A DNA stretch of 64,000 nt, from NCBI RefSeq assembly GCF_012272855.1, contig NZ_JAAXCQ010000006.1, forward strand, positions 124,001 through 188,000, given 5' to 3'. Position numbers and translations under genes: made by a program. Position 1 is the stretch's first letter; every line of letters begins with the position of its first letter. This stretch comes from Arenibacter sp. 6A1. Lineage in GTDB: Bacteria > Bacteroidota > Bacteroidia > Flavobacteriales > Flavobacteriaceae. This document shows positions 1 through 8,172 of this stretch, one piece after another. The notes under the pieces were generated by a model that saw nothing but the letters and a program-made list of their open reading frames with translations, searched no databases and was not told the DNA's origin.

Positions 1-94
1 AGCTGTAGGAGGCTATCATGACTTTTTTTAACTCTTGATAGTCGTCTAGACTCAAATAGGTTAATTCAACATTTTCAATATCTTCCATATTCAT
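1..94 (-). CDS. N-terminal fragment of a protein, possibly a GNAT / carbon-nitrogen hydrolase fusion (cut by window edge)
   Basis: The reverse strand is open from an ATG at 94 to the left edge and gives 31 residues, including ELTYLSLDDYQELKKVM. A second in-frame ATG lies at 88. This opening (a short strand, then an acidic 'DDYQELKKVM' helix) is how GNAT domains commonly begin. From memory, flavobacterial proteins that join a GNAT domain to a nitrilase-type hydrolase start in this way and lie next to the pseudouridine synthase gene. Only the first 31 residues are present, so no catalytic motif can be checked and the family call is an inference. Confidence 0.45.
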   Translation of the reverse strand, partial: MNMEDIENVELTYLSLDDYQELKKVMIASYS

Positions 95-139
95 GATAAT
101 AGCCTTTAAAAGGGGGTGTTGCTGGTTGGTATACTGTTA

Positions 140-874
140 TTATTTGTGGTGGGTCTTTTGGGAGTCCGAAATTAAGTCGTCCAGGTCTTTAAGTTCCTTT
201 TCGGTTAAATCGCGCCACTTTCCTACTGGGACATCCAATTCTATATTCATAATTCTTATCCGCTTTAGGGCCACTACATTATAGTTGAAGTATTCGCACA
301 TTCTTCGAATTTGGCGGTTTAGCCCTTGTGATAAGATAATTTTAAATTGGTATTTACTTATTTTTTCTAAATGGCATTTTCGAGTAACCCGATCTAAAAT
401 AGGGACCCCGTTGCTCATTTTTTCCAAAAAATCTTGTGTAATAGGTCTGTCAACCTCTACGATATATTCCTTTTCGTGATTGTTTCTTGCCCTAAGTATT
501 TTATTGACAATATCGCCATCATTGGTCAAAAGAATAAGGCCTTCACTAGGTTTGTCCAATCGGCCAATAGGGAAAATACGACTGGGATAATTAATGTAAT
601 CTATAATATTGTCTTTTTCTACCCTTGTATCCGTAGTACAAACAATGCCCAAAGGCTTGTTAAAGGCTATATAAACGCGTTTATCTTTCTCTTCGGAAAT
701 AAGCTTCCCATCTACCCGGATTTCATCCGCAATGGTGATTTTTGTCCCCATTTCCGGAACCTTTCCATTAATGGTTACACGCCCCTGATCTATGAGTTTG
801 TCTGCAGCCCTGCGGGAACAATACCCCATTTCGCTTAAAAACTTATTAATTCTTTTGCCCTCCTTCTCTTCCAT
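140..874 (-). CDS. rluF: 23S rRNA pseudouridine synthase, RluF/RsuA type
   Basis: Converts uridine to pseudouridine in rRNA. The 244-residue protein has an N-terminal S4 RNA-binding domain (about residues 7-65, with RINKFLSEMGYCSRRAADKL) followed by the RsuA/RluB/E/F catalytic domain. The catalytic motif GRLDKPSEG is at residues 104-112, with Asp107 as the nucleophile. The late motif LNRQIRRMCEYF is also present and is typical of RluF/RluB enzymes. The length fits RluF. The ATG at 874 is well placed for the S4 domain. The gene is codirectional with the fragment at the left edge and may share a transcript with it. The exact target uridine is inferred from the family. Confidence 0.85.
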   Translation of the reverse strand: MEEKEGKRINKFLSEMGYCSRRAADKLIDQGRVTINGKVPEMGTKITIADEIRVDGKLISEEKDKRVYIAFNKPLGIVCTTDTRVEKDNIIDYINYPSRIFPIGRLDKPSEGLILLTNDGDIVNKILRARNNHEKEYIVEVDRPITQDFLEKMSNGVPILDRVTRKCHLEKISKYQFKIILSQGLNRQIRRMCEYFNYNVVALKRIRIMNIELDVPVGKWRDLTEKELKDLDDLISDSQKTHHK

Positions 875-1045
875 ATTTACACTCCTAATTCTCTATATAT
901 TGCGTTATCGGTTCTTGAACCTTTTAGCTGAAATGGTTCAGAAACTAATAGCAAATTTATGGCTTTTTTTGATTGGTTACGCTATTAAAAAATTACGGGT
1001 ACGCCTGTAATTATGTCAAAATTATAAAGCCATAGCTGTCATAAA

Positions 1046-1082
1046 TATCCAACCTAGTTCTTACTAGGAACTAGGTTGGATA
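1046..1082 (-). terminator. 15-bp hairpin after the GH20 gene
   Basis: Perfect inverted repeat with arms 1046-1060 and 1068-1082 and a 7-base loop. It starts 9 bases past the stop codon of the minus-strand hexosaminidase gene. In that direction it is followed only by TTTAT, so the U-tract is weak. The stem is unusually long and could also stabilise the 3' end. Confidence 0.55.
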
Positions 1083-1091
1083 GAAATGGTT

Positions 1092-3197
1092 TTATTTTTT
1101 TAAAGCATCTGAGTTCTCCATATAAACTTCCTTATTCATCTCCTGATTTAATTTTTCGAAGAACAGTATTTCCGCATAAAATTGCCAGTCAAAATTTAAG
1201 GATTGGTTGGCCAAATGAACGTGATGGTCCTGATCTAAAATATAGTTGTCTGGTTTTGATAAGATACGCGTTTTTCCATAAACCTCCTCTAATTCCCTTC
1301 TCAAGGATGTGAATGTTTTTTGCAATTCTTTTAAATTAGTAGCTGCCAGTGCTAATTGTTCTTGGTTCTCGGCATTGTCGTACGCTTGTAAGGCTAAAAG
1401 GATTTGTGGACTAAATTGGGCCAATTTGTTTACTTGCTCATAGACTTCTAAGTTATAAATGTTTCTTAGGGCTTTGGCTTTAGAGGCTTCAATTTTCTTA
1501 GCGATGCTATCCGTCGTTTGTTTTATTTCGGATGCTTGTTGTAGGCGCTCGGCATATTTTGTGCTCCAGGCACCTTTATTGTTTGGGTCTGGAAAATCTA
1601 TGACTGCCTTCTCCAATGCGTTTTTCATAGAAGGAAGGTAATTGCGCTGATTGCCTTGGAGCAAAGCATTTTTCCAGAAGGCAACAGGTTGTTCAAGCTC
1701 GGTAATAAAACTGTTCTCTTCCCCAGCCATAGTGTAACCATATTGTCTATGTCTAATGGCAGTTTTTAAAGCATCCTTAGATTGTTTGTCTCCAGACCAA
1801 CCGTATTCTGAAAAAGCCAAAATACCACGCATATATAATTCAAAATGTGGGGAATCGTCGTCCCATAAGGTCAATAATAATCCGTCAAGGCCACTTTTAA
1901 TAGAACTCTCGGCAAAGGACCTGATATTTTCTATATTGCCGTCTTCTTGTGGCATGAGTACCCACCTGGTTTGTCCGGCAGTGGCTCCCATAACCTGTAA
2001 GTCGTGACTAGAAAACCATTGCATAGCCTTGATGTTTCCCAATGCTTGTGGCGAGTTATAGTTCCAACGCATATAGATACAGTTCTTTGGAAATAGGTCT
2101 AAAAACTCCAGTAGCTTATGCTCGTTTTCTTCCCAAACCTTGTCTACCTCTTCTTGGGTCAAATCCTTGTTAAACATGGGGCTATAAACATCTGCTTGTT
2201 GCAAGGGCATGTCGTCCCAGAAAATAGGGGTTCTTCCGTGTTCTTCGGCAAATTTGGCAACTTTATTTAACCAGGTCAACTGAAGTTTTAAGGCGGGTTC
2301 TTTGCTGCCCCTTCCTGTAGTGTGTACTTCATCGCCACCTACGTGTAAATACTTTCCGTGAGGAAAGGCTTCCATAGCGTCTAAATATAGGTCAAACTGT
2401 ACCTCGTATGTTTTTGGGTCGAGCGGATTAAAAGCCCAGTCGCTTTCTAAGTTATCTCGAAGGTTTTTATATTCGTCGTGCTTTAAAATAAAAGAGGCGT
2501 GTCCCAGTCCTTGTACCAAAGGGCTGATTTCTATATGGCGCTCCTTGGCGTAATCGCTTAATTTTCGCCATTCCTCGATACTCCAAGCATCGGCAGAGGC
2601 CACCACAGGTTGCCGTTTGAATTTTAATTTGTCCTCTATTTCAATAATGATTCCATTAACCTTATAACCGGCTAGTTTGTCCATTAACTGATAGTAGTAA
2701 TCTCTTTTTTCCAAATGATGTTTTACATCTAATTGTATAGATCTATACGCTAAGGCGGGGTAATCCGTAACCTTGCAAAGTGGAAGGTTTACCTTTTGGT
2801 CCCTAGCATCGATAAAGAGTTGTTCTAAGGTTTTAAAAGCATAAAAGAGTCCGGCTTTATCTTTACTGTTAATAATGATTTCGTTGTCCGTGATATTTAA
2901 AGTGTAGCCTTGAGGTTTCACACCAAGGGTTTCATCAATAGAGAATTTTAGCAGCGTAGGAGTACCGTCGGTCGTTTCCTTAAGAAGAATCAATTCCTTG
3001 TTAACAATAGGAAGTTCCGAAGAGGATGCTGCCTGATAGGTTAAGGGAGTGTCAAAGGAAATTGAACTTACCCCGTTAATTTCAAATTCTTGAGGTAAGG
3101 GTAAAATTTTAAAATCTCCTAATTTGTTTTCTTTTGGTGTGCACGAGAACATCAGAGCAACAATGGTCAAAAGATAAATGCAATTAATTTTGTTCAT
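1092..3197 (-). CDS. GH20 beta-N-acetylhexosaminidase-like lipoprotein
   Basis: Probably removes terminal GlcNAc or GalNAc from glycans or chitin/peptidoglycan fragments at the cell surface. The 701-residue product starts with a lipoprotein signal peptide (lipobox LMFSC, Cys19). A GH20b-like alpha/beta N-terminal domain follows (about 30-145), then the GH20 TIM barrel. The GH20 catalytic pair is visible in LHVGGDEVH, Asp289-Glu290. The barrel entry motif YRSIQLDVKHH is near residue 151, where classical GH20 enzymes have 'RG.mlD..R', so this is a divergent member. A helical C-terminal region (about 520-660) follows the barrel. The gene appears monocistronic and ends in a strong hairpin. Confidence 0.8.
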   Translation of the reverse strand: MNKINCIYLLTIVALMFSCTPKENKLGDFKILPLPQEFEINGVSSISFDTPLTYQAASSSELPIVNKELILLKETTDGTPTLLKFSIDETLGVKPQGYTLNITDNEIIINSKDKAGLFYAFKTLEQLFIDARDQKVNLPLCKVTDYPALAYRSIQLDVKHHLEKRDYYYQLMDKLAGYKVNGIIIEIEDKLKFKRQPVVASADAWSIEEWRKLSDYAKERHIEISPLVQGLGHASFILKHDEYKNLRDNLESDWAFNPLDPKTYEVQFDLYLDAMEAFPHGKYLHVGGDEVHTTGRGSKEPALKLQLTWLNKVAKFAEEHGRTPIFWDDMPLQQADVYSPMFNKDLTQEEVDKVWEENEHKLLEFLDLFPKNCIYMRWNYNSPQALGNIKAMQWFSSHDLQVMGATAGQTRWVLMPQEDGNIENIRSFAESSIKSGLDGLLLTLWDDDSPHFELYMRGILAFSEYGWSGDKQSKDALKTAIRHRQYGYTMAGEENSFITELEQPVAFWKNALLQGNQRNYLPSMKNALEKAVIDFPDPNNKGAWSTKYAERLQQASEIKQTTDSIAKKIEASKAKALRNIYNLEVYEQVNKLAQFSPQILLALQAYDNAENQEQLALAATNLKELQKTFTSLRRELEEVYGKTRILSKPDNYILDQDHHVHLANQSLNFDWQFYAEILFFEKLNQEMNKEVYMENSDALKK

Positions 3198-3379
3198 AAT
3201 GGATTAATATTTGGTAATTAGAATTTCTGTCCGTAGGATTTTAACTCTTAAAAAGCTAGGATTTAGTTTTAAAACGACTGCTGAAGATACGTTCTTTTAA
3301 AAAAAGGAACAAAAACAATTTAATATTAGGCGATAAAGATTTGAAAACAAAAATGTAATCCATTAGCTATAAGATGTGC

Positions 3380-3832
3380 TTATACGCCAAATTGGCTTAA
3401 ATGATGGTCTAGGTGTTTGTAACATAAATTGCTCCATTCTGTCTTGGTTAAAGGGCCAAAAGAATGCGATTCCTTTAAATGGAAGTGTGTTTCTCCAAGT
3501 TCTTGAGTCTTGATAAGGTAGTCGATAAGGCGTTTTTTTTCGGCTTCAAAATCCCTTTCGCCTGCAATTACAAATTGCGGAGCGGTTTTGGTGTTTTTTT
3601 TATAGGGCTTCTCATTAACGACCATAGGTTTTACTATAAGGGTAAGAATGAATCGCATGAATGAATTGGGCTTGGGATGTTTGTCGGTATAGATCATTTC
3701 GTAGGTGACGTTGCAATGAGCTAGCATTTGGCCTACATTCATTGTGCCCCAAAGGTTATTGCTTTGTGGACTAAGCAGCTGTATTCTATCGATTAATTCT
3801 GTAAGATCGTTTTTGTCAAAAACATTTTTCAT
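3380..3832 (-). CDS. DUF1569 (DinB-like fold) protein
   Basis: A 150-residue soluble protein of the DUF1569 family, which has the four-helix DinB/YfiT-type fold. Candidate metal ligands are His39 (MLAHC) and the C-terminal HLDHH (140-144). The hydrophobic segment FILTLIVKPMVV is typical of the family. The biochemical role is unknown; related metal-dependent DinB-fold proteins include thiol transferases. bshC (bacillithiol synthesis) lies about 4.3 kb away on the other strand, but I see no direct link. Confidence 0.75.
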   Translation of the reverse strand: MKNVFDKNDLTELIDRIQLLSPQSNNLWGTMNVGQMLAHCNVTYEMIYTDKHPKPNSFMRFILTLIVKPMVVNEKPYKKNTKTAPQFVIAGERDFEAEKKRLIDYLIKTQELGETHFHLKESHSFGPLTKTEWSNLCYKHLDHHLSQFGV

Positions 3833-3973
3833 AGTAAAGAGGATGGTAAGTTGTGAGTATAATGTTGGGCCAATCTGAAAACAAGCCGAGCTTTATATGT
3901 CCAATATAGGAGTGTATTTCTTTTGAAGGATAGGTGAGCAAGCTTATTCTGGGTAAAAAACCAAAAGAATTTT

Positions 3974-5332
3974 TTAGCCAAAGAGGAGTTTTATCAATTT
4001 TAGTTTGAAATTGGTATGGGGGTAATATTTTATACTGGGTTCTAACCAGGTGGGTTTGTCCAAGACGCCCTTGTAATGCGAAAAAGCTTTAAAGCCATAC
4101 TCGCCATGGTACGATCCTATGCCGCTTTCGCCGACACCACCAAACCCCATATTGCTATTGGTAATATGCATAAGCGCATCATTTATGGCGCCTCCGCCAA
4201 AAGAAATTTCATTTAAGACCTTCTGCTTAGTTTTATTATCATTGGTAAAAACATAACAGGACAAAGGTTTAGGGCGCAATTTTATTTGTTGCAGAATGTC
4301 TTCTAAGTTGTCATATTCTAGAACGGGTAAAATAGGGCCGAAAATTTCGTCTTGCATGACCTTGTCCTCAAAGGTAACATCGGTCATAATCGTGGGCGAT
4401 AATAGCCTGTTTTCTATGTCGTGTTTACCACCATAGAATAGCTTGTCCGTATCAATTAAAGCCAGCAGCCGTTCCAGGTTTTTTTGGTTGATGATCTGTA
4501 CATAGTTATCGGCTTCGATCAAAAAATTGGATGCTTCGATTTCTTTTTTCGCCAATGCTAAGAATTCAGCTTTTTTCGAAGCATGGACCACCACATAATC
4601 TGGGGCTATACAGGTTTGGCCGGCATTTAAAAACTTGGCCCAAATAAGGCGTTTTACGGATACCTTTAGGTCGCAGTTTTCCGTGATAATGGCCGGACTT
4701 TTTCCACCGAGTTCCAAGGTAACCGGGATGAGGTTTTTAGCTGCTGCCTGGTAGACTATTTTGCCTACTTGTACGCTGCCCGTAAAGAATATTTTGTCGA
4801 ATGCTTGTTTTAGCAGGGCTGAAGTTTCTGGGACACCTCCCTCAACGACCTTAAAGAATGAAGGGTCAAAATTTTCATTGATAAGTTTGGCCATCGCATT
4901 ACTGGTGTGTATGGGCAGTTCGCTTGGTTTTAATATAACCGTGTTTCCCGCAGCAATAGCGGCAATGGCCGGAGCAAGGGAAAGTTGGTAGGGATAGTTC
5001 CAAGCCCCAATGATAAGGGTTACGCCTAAGGGCTCGGGAATGATATACGATTTGGCGGGAAAATTGGCCAGATTGGTCTTTACCCTTTTAACGGCCGACC
5101 ACTTTTTAACCTTTTTTATGGCTTGCTGTATATCGTGATAAAGCAAACTTAACTCAGCCGTATAGTTCTCAAAGGCCGATTTTTTAAAATCGGCATAGAT
5201 AGCCCGATGCAAGACTTCTTCATTGGCCTTGAGTAAGGATTGCAATTTTTTTAACTGTGCTATTCTAAAGCGAATGTCCTTGGAGGCGTTGGTGTTGAAG
5301 AATGTTTTTTGTAAGTCTACTAGTTCTTGCAT
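3974..5332 (-). CDS. Aldehyde dehydrogenase, class 3-like
   Basis: NAD(P)-dependent oxidation of aldehydes to acids. The 452-residue length suits the compact ALDH3 group. Visible motifs are the catalytic Cys241 in NAGQTCIAPDY, general base Glu207 in ELGG, oxyanion Asn112 in GAWNYP and the cofactor motif FFTGS (182-186). The C-terminal motif GESGIGSYHGEYGF is also typical of class 3 enzymes, which act on medium or long-chain and aromatic aldehydes. There is no signal peptide. The substrate cannot be read from the sequence. The M14 peptidase gene lies 59 bases upstream on the same strand, so co-transcription is possible. Confidence 0.88.
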   Translation of the reverse strand: MQELVDLQKTFFNTNASKDIRFRIAQLKKLQSLLKANEEVLHRAIYADFKKSAFENYTAELSLLYHDIQQAIKKVKKWSAVKRVKTNLANFPAKSYIIPEPLGVTLIIGAWNYPYQLSLAPAIAAIAAGNTVILKPSELPIHTSNAMAKLINENFDPSFFKVVEGGVPETSALLKQAFDKIFFTGSVQVGKIVYQAAAKNLIPVTLELGGKSPAIITENCDLKVSVKRLIWAKFLNAGQTCIAPDYVVVHASKKAEFLALAKKEIEASNFLIEADNYVQIINQKNLERLLALIDTDKLFYGGKHDIENRLLSPTIMTDVTFEDKVMQDEIFGPILPVLEYDNLEDILQQIKLRPKPLSCYVFTNDNKTKQKVLNEISFGGGAINDALMHITNSNMGFGGVGESGIGSYHGEYGFKAFSHYKGVLDKPTWLEPSIKYYPHTNFKLKLIKLLFG

Positions 5333-5391
5333 CTTGTTTCTTGTTACACTGTGATCTTATGGTTATTGAATTGAAATTTAGCGTTTTATTT

Positions 5392-7845
5392 TTATTGAAC
5401 CATGAATAGGGCGTTTACAAAGAATAGTTTGCCATTTTCCCAAAACCCTCTAAATACCGGATTGTCTACCATGTATATAATTTGTCCTCTTCCATATTCT
5501 TCTACGCCAAAAACAAGGGTGTTTCCAATTTTTTTCTTGGCTTCGCTCCCTGCAAAACCAGAAACTGGCTGCGGGTCGTTCTCCAAATAAACCACGGTGC
5601 CGCGATCCAAATATTCATAGGCATCCTGCCCGAGTTTTAAACTGAAGTAGGTGTCGTCATACCCATAGGCCAAAGGATGGGTGTGGTCTACCTTGGTTTT
5701 AAAAATGGCGCCAGTAATCATGTTTTTAATCCCTTCTCGTTCTGTTGCGGCGTACGGCAGTAGCGTAGCTGTGCTGTCTGTTTTGTAATCTCTTTCTTGT
5801 ATTTGAAATCCATCGTCGCCCTTAAAGGCATTAATGGCACCTTCCATGGCAATGATTTTACCGCCATTTTGAACATACTCCTTTAAATTGGCCAACAGCT
5901 CTTGATCTATAAAACTACTGTAATTACCATTGGGTAAAATAAGAATATCATAGGCAGATAAATTAATGCCTTTAAAATAATCGGCGTCTAGTACAGCAAT
6001 GGGATATTCTAATTGTTGCTCAAAAAAGTGCCAAACTTCACCAAATTGTAGCGTGTTTGTAGGTGCTCCCGATAGCACCGCTACTTTGTTGTGCGGAATC
6101 ATAGAAACAGAGCTAGAGCCAAAATCTTTCCCTTTTTCTACCCATGAAGTATTGCTTGCCGCCAAGTTTATGTGATGCTTTTGAGCAATCTCGGTGAGGG
6201 ATTTAAGAAAGTTGGGGTTTGATTTGTTGTCGGCGCGATTGATGATTAAACTTCCTCTTCTGAACTCTTTTCCCTCTATTGTAAAAGGCTCCTTGGCATG
6301 GCGTACCCGTATTTTGTTTTTAAGAAGATCGCTTAAGAATCGGGCATCGTTCATACTGCTCCAATCCGTTAAATAGGCGAGTGCATTTTCAGGGAGGGTT
6401 TTATTTGATATAGGTATGTTCCAATTATCTACAGCATCGGCTGAAACCTTGCTTTCTGAAGCAATAGCGTCCAATCCATAGGCATAGGGTAGGGACCAAG
6501 CCGTAATGTCATAAGTAAGGGAGTCACTTAGTTTGGTGTTTGGTTCCATCAATACCTTAACCAAGGTTCCTTTGGTCTGGTCGGTCGAAATCACCATGCT
6601 ATTAGAGGTGGTTTTGTGAGTAGAAGTCTTTCCATTACGGTAATCATATCCTTTTACAGATCCAGATTTGGCACGGCCATAGGTAATTTCATGTTGGTTT
6701 AATAGGTGGGCAAGGGCGTTCATTTTATCGTCATCGCCACTTAAAACATAGCTCTTGTATTTGAAATTTTTATGCTGGTAGAATTTCTTAAACTCTTCGT
6801 TTAATACCTTGCTATGGTTGGCGGCTACTTCTACGGTTGATAGGCCCGTAGTGATATGGTGAATCATCCGATCCTTTAAGGTTAAGACATCGCCTATGCT
6901 AGTAGTTATCCCTAGTCCGGCACGTCCGCTGCCGCCCTGTTCGTAGGTCATGCCAATTCCCCCATTGTAGGTAGGGTAGGTGTCTCCATAACTAGGGTAT
7001 AAGAGGTCAAAAACCTCCTTTGTAAAATAAAACCATCCTTGGGCATCAAAGTATTTGGCGTGGTTATTGCCTACGGTTTCTTGAAACGCTCGCTGAAAAT
7101 CGGTCACCACTTCGTGAAAGGGTTCGGCCGCAGGAGCAAAGAAATAAGGGTTATCTACCCCTTGTTCGTGAAAATCGACATGGATGTGCGGCAACCATTG
7201 GTTGTAAAGCTTAATCCTTTGTTGGCTCTCTATTTGGGTGAGCCATGCCCAATCTCGGTTAAGATCGAACATATAATGGTTGGGACGCCCATTTAGCCAG
7301 CCTTCATGGTGTTCCTTACTATTTGGGTCTATGTTAAAAGGAGTGTTTTTATATTGATAGTACCAATTGACATAGCGGTCGCGTCCATCAGGGTTTATAC
7401 AAGGATCCATAATAACCACGGTGTTCTCTAAATAAGAGGTATTGGTAGTCAATAGCTCATAGATAGTCTGCATGGCTGCCTCAGTACTAGTGCTTTCATT
7501 GCCGTGTACATTATAGCTCAACCAAACAATGGACTTATTCGCGTTCCCTTGCCCTTGGGTGGCTTTTAAGTGTTCTGACCGTATGCTTTCTAGATTTTCG
7601 ATGTTTTCGGCCGAAGAAATATAGGCCAATAGCAAAGGTCGTCGTTCATTGGTTTTACCGTATTCTATTAATTTTACCCTATCCGATGCGTTTTTAGAAA
7701 TATGATTGAAGTACGCAACAACCTCGTGGTGACGTGTAAATTCGGATCCCAGTTCATACCCTAAAAATTCGGAAGGGGAACTGATGGTTTGAGAAATTCC
7801 GAATGTTGAGATAAAAAGGATAAGGACAATGAATAGATTTTTCAT
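5392..7845 (-). CDS. M14 family zinc carboxypeptidase, secreted
   Basis: Predicted exported metallopeptidase that removes residues from peptide C termini. I place the start at 7845, the ATG of MKNLFIVLILF, because a signal peptide (ending near Ser18-Gln19) begins there. An earlier in-frame ATG at 7899 would only add a charged extension. The 817-residue product has the M14 zinc motif NVHGNE (His114, Glu117), an INPDGRDRY segment, DLNRDW, and HVDFHEQG carrying the third ligand. The C-terminal half resembles a glutamine-amidotransferase-like/Rossmann domain (VAVLSGAPTNTLQFGEVWHF), an arrangement common in large Bacteroidota M14 peptidases. Confidence 0.85.
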   Translation of the reverse strand: MKNLFIVLILFISTFGISQTISSPSEFLGYELGSEFTRHHEVVAYFNHISKNASDRVKLIEYGKTNERRPLLLAYISSAENIENLESIRSEHLKATQGQGNANKSIVWLSYNVHGNESTSTEAAMQTIYELLTTNTSYLENTVVIMDPCINPDGRDRYVNWYYQYKNTPFNIDPNSKEHHEGWLNGRPNHYMFDLNRDWAWLTQIESQQRIKLYNQWLPHIHVDFHEQGVDNPYFFAPAAEPFHEVVTDFQRAFQETVGNNHAKYFDAQGWFYFTKEVFDLLYPSYGDTYPTYNGGIGMTYEQGGSGRAGLGITTSIGDVLTLKDRMIHHITTGLSTVEVAANHSKVLNEEFKKFYQHKNFKYKSYVLSGDDDKMNALAHLLNQHEITYGRAKSGSVKGYDYRNGKTSTHKTTSNSMVISTDQTKGTLVKVLMEPNTKLSDSLTYDITAWSLPYAYGLDAIASESKVSADAVDNWNIPISNKTLPENALAYLTDWSSMNDARFLSDLLKNKIRVRHAKEPFTIEGKEFRRGSLIINRADNKSNPNFLKSLTEIAQKHHINLAASNTSWVEKGKDFGSSSVSMIPHNKVAVLSGAPTNTLQFGEVWHFFEQQLEYPIAVLDADYFKGINLSAYDILILPNGNYSSFIDQELLANLKEYVQNGGKIIAMEGAINAFKGDDGFQIQERDYKTDSTATLLPYAATEREGIKNMITGAIFKTKVDHTHPLAYGYDDTYFSLKLGQDAYEYLDRGTVVYLENDPQPVSGFAGSEAKKKIGNTLVFGVEEYGRGQIIYMVDNPVFRGFWENGKLFFVNALFMVQ

Positions 7846-8172
7846 GTTAATTTTCTTGATAGACTTTTTATCAAAACTAAGAAATATAAGTGATAACAAA
7901 ACTAAGGGTAGGGAGAAAGCTACACCTTTCTTACTATGGAGTGTTTATGTATAAAACACTGTAAGACAATGGTTGGAAGTCTTGGGGAGTCATAAGGTAT
8001 GGATAATTAAACTTCTTAACGTATTTTTAGGCTTTCAAAAAAGGGATAATTTTACCTTTACGCGACAATTAGTAACGTTTCCATTAAATGAGCATGACCC
8101 AAAACTGGTCCCAAATACCAATGAAGAAATGCGAATTACATATGACCGTTAAAAAACAAGAAATATCTGCAT
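7846..8172. other. 327-base divergent intergenic region between the M14 peptidase and bshC
   Basis: It holds the leaders of two divergent genes. The right-hand 87 bases are copy 1 of the paired element described separately. A -7-like TACCTTTA at 8053-8060 is the only promoter-like string I see for bshC, and no good TTTG partner is visible. I see no RNA gene. Confidence 0.5.
8086..8172 (+). repeat. 87-base paired leader element, copy 1 (upstream of bshC)
   Basis: Aligns without gaps to 61985-62071, with 14 mismatches in 87 and only 9 in the first 81. Both copies end at the base before a start codon (bshC here, rnz there). GACC (8097-8100) and GGTC (8107-8110) can form a small hairpin. GGTC can instead pair, as AAC-t-GGTC, with GACCGTT (8144-8150); all three pieces are identical in both copies. 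A 31-codon mini-ORF (8088-8183) runs through the element and overlaps the bshC start out of frame. The function is unknown. Confidence 0.75.

Noticed and set aside
434-838. 134-codon plus-strand ORF over the pseudouridine synthase gene
   Set aside because: Lies fully inside a well-supported gene on the other strand and shows no recognisable domain.
906-946. GGTTCTTGAACC and a nearby GGTTCAG as an operator or tRNA T-loop-like sequence
   Set aside because: No acceptor or anticodon stem is present and the palindrome is short; no tRNA can be folded here.
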